Assembly (NCBI RefSeq): GCF_016808335.1
Contig: NC_053142.1
Coordinates: 51,517,992 to 51,581,991 of the forward strand
Direction of reading: 5' to 3'
Length of the DNA: 64,000 nucleotides
Source of the DNA: Panicum virgatum
Lineage: Eukaryota > Streptophyta > Magnoliopsida > Poales > Poaceae
Positions 63,775-64,000 of the stretch are shown piece after piece; position 1 is the first letter of the stretch; every line of letters begins with the position of its first letter. The notes under the pieces are model-generated. The model saw only the letters and a list, made by a program, of their open reading frames with translations, did no database searches and was not told the DNA's origin. The position numbers were made by a program, and so were the translations under genes.

Positions 63775-64000
63775 ATGCCAGCGCTTCTCGTGAACACCAC
63801 CATATCGGTCTCCCCCGCCAGCCCATGGCTACTCTCCTCGCGGCCCACCACGACACGGCGAGCTAGCAGTGGCACTAGCAGTCGCCACAGGTGCCGAGCC
63901 CAGGCATCCGGCAGCGGCACCAAAGGCGACGGCTACAAGCCGGGGGGCGTCCGCGGGTCGTGGGTCTCCGACTACGACCTGTACGAGCTGCTGGGCGTGG
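63775..64000 (+). CDS. Plastid-type DnaJ (J-domain) protein, N-terminus, partial
   Basis: ATG at 63775 opens 75 codons that run off the window. The first ~45 residues are rich in Ser, Thr, Arg and Ala with few acids (MPALLVNTTISVSPASPW, SSRPTTTRRASS), typical of a chloroplast transit peptide. Then comes GSWVSDYDLYELLGV, the start of a J-domain; the HPD motif would lie outside. J-proteins stimulate Hsp70 ATPase. The layout fits the plastid J-domain/ferredoxin-like class (DJC76/77 type in Arabidopsis), but the ferredoxin part is not in view. Confidence 0.75.
   Translation, partial: MPALLVNTTISVSPASPWLLSSRPTTTRRASSGTSSRHRCRAQASGSGTKGDGYKPGGVRGSWVSDYDLYELLGV

Overview
The window is nuclear DNA of a grass (Poaceae, probably panicoid; the species cannot be fixed from sequence alone). 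The reasons are GC-rich first exons next to AT-rich introns with plant splice sites, grass-type MITEs, Mutator-, CACTA- and Tat/Tekay-type elements, and plant-only gene architectures. Four host genes are present. They are the first exon of an acyl-activating (AMP-binding) enzyme on the minus strand at the left edge (ATG at 273), a complete class C GH9 endoglucanase with a CBM49 domain on the minus strand (37165-39585, 6 exons, 622 codons), a complete giant sacsin-like protein with a C-terminal RING finger on the plus strand (43785-62642, 13 exons, 4750 codons), and the start of a plastid-type DnaJ protein on the plus strand at the right edge (63775 onward).

Between the first two genes, 601-4601 is a field of DNA-transposon debris. 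It holds a 1.28-kb Mutator-like element with a perfect 9-bp target duplication and several MITEs. From 4602 to 36695 there is a stack of nested insertions. A Tourist-like MITE is split by element A, a Ty3/gypsy chromovirus of Tekay type with LTRs of about 4 kb (4887-36649, target duplication GGACG). Element A's 3' LTR is split by element B, a Tat-lineage Ty3/gypsy element on the minus strand (17821-35070). Element B's integrase gene is split by element C, a non-autonomous LTR element (25063-28571, target duplication TACCT).

Element B carries antisense cargo: an acidic ORF and a multi-exon plant-mobile-domain (PMD)-like gene on the strand opposite gag-pol. A four-copy hairpin array lies where the two transcription units converge. 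It also has a piece of its own internal region outside its 3' LTR, the mark of a tandem element trimmed by a deletion. Element A carries an extra ORF upstream of gag. Most in-frame stops in these elements are TAG, as expected from C-to-T decay of methylated CAG codons.

The endoglucanase and the sacsin-like gene are divergently transcribed across about 4.2 kb that holds a small CACTA element, a LINE/SINE-like relic and a 1.14-kb TIR element ending 191 bp before the sacsin ATG. The host genes look intact; every retroelement reading frame is broken. The least ordinary items are the antisense PMD cargo with its hairpin array, the extra ORF upstream of gag in A, the recombinant architecture of B, and the sacsin-RING protein whose third sacsin repeat has lost the ATP-site residues. 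All gene models were built by eye from splice motifs and frame continuity.
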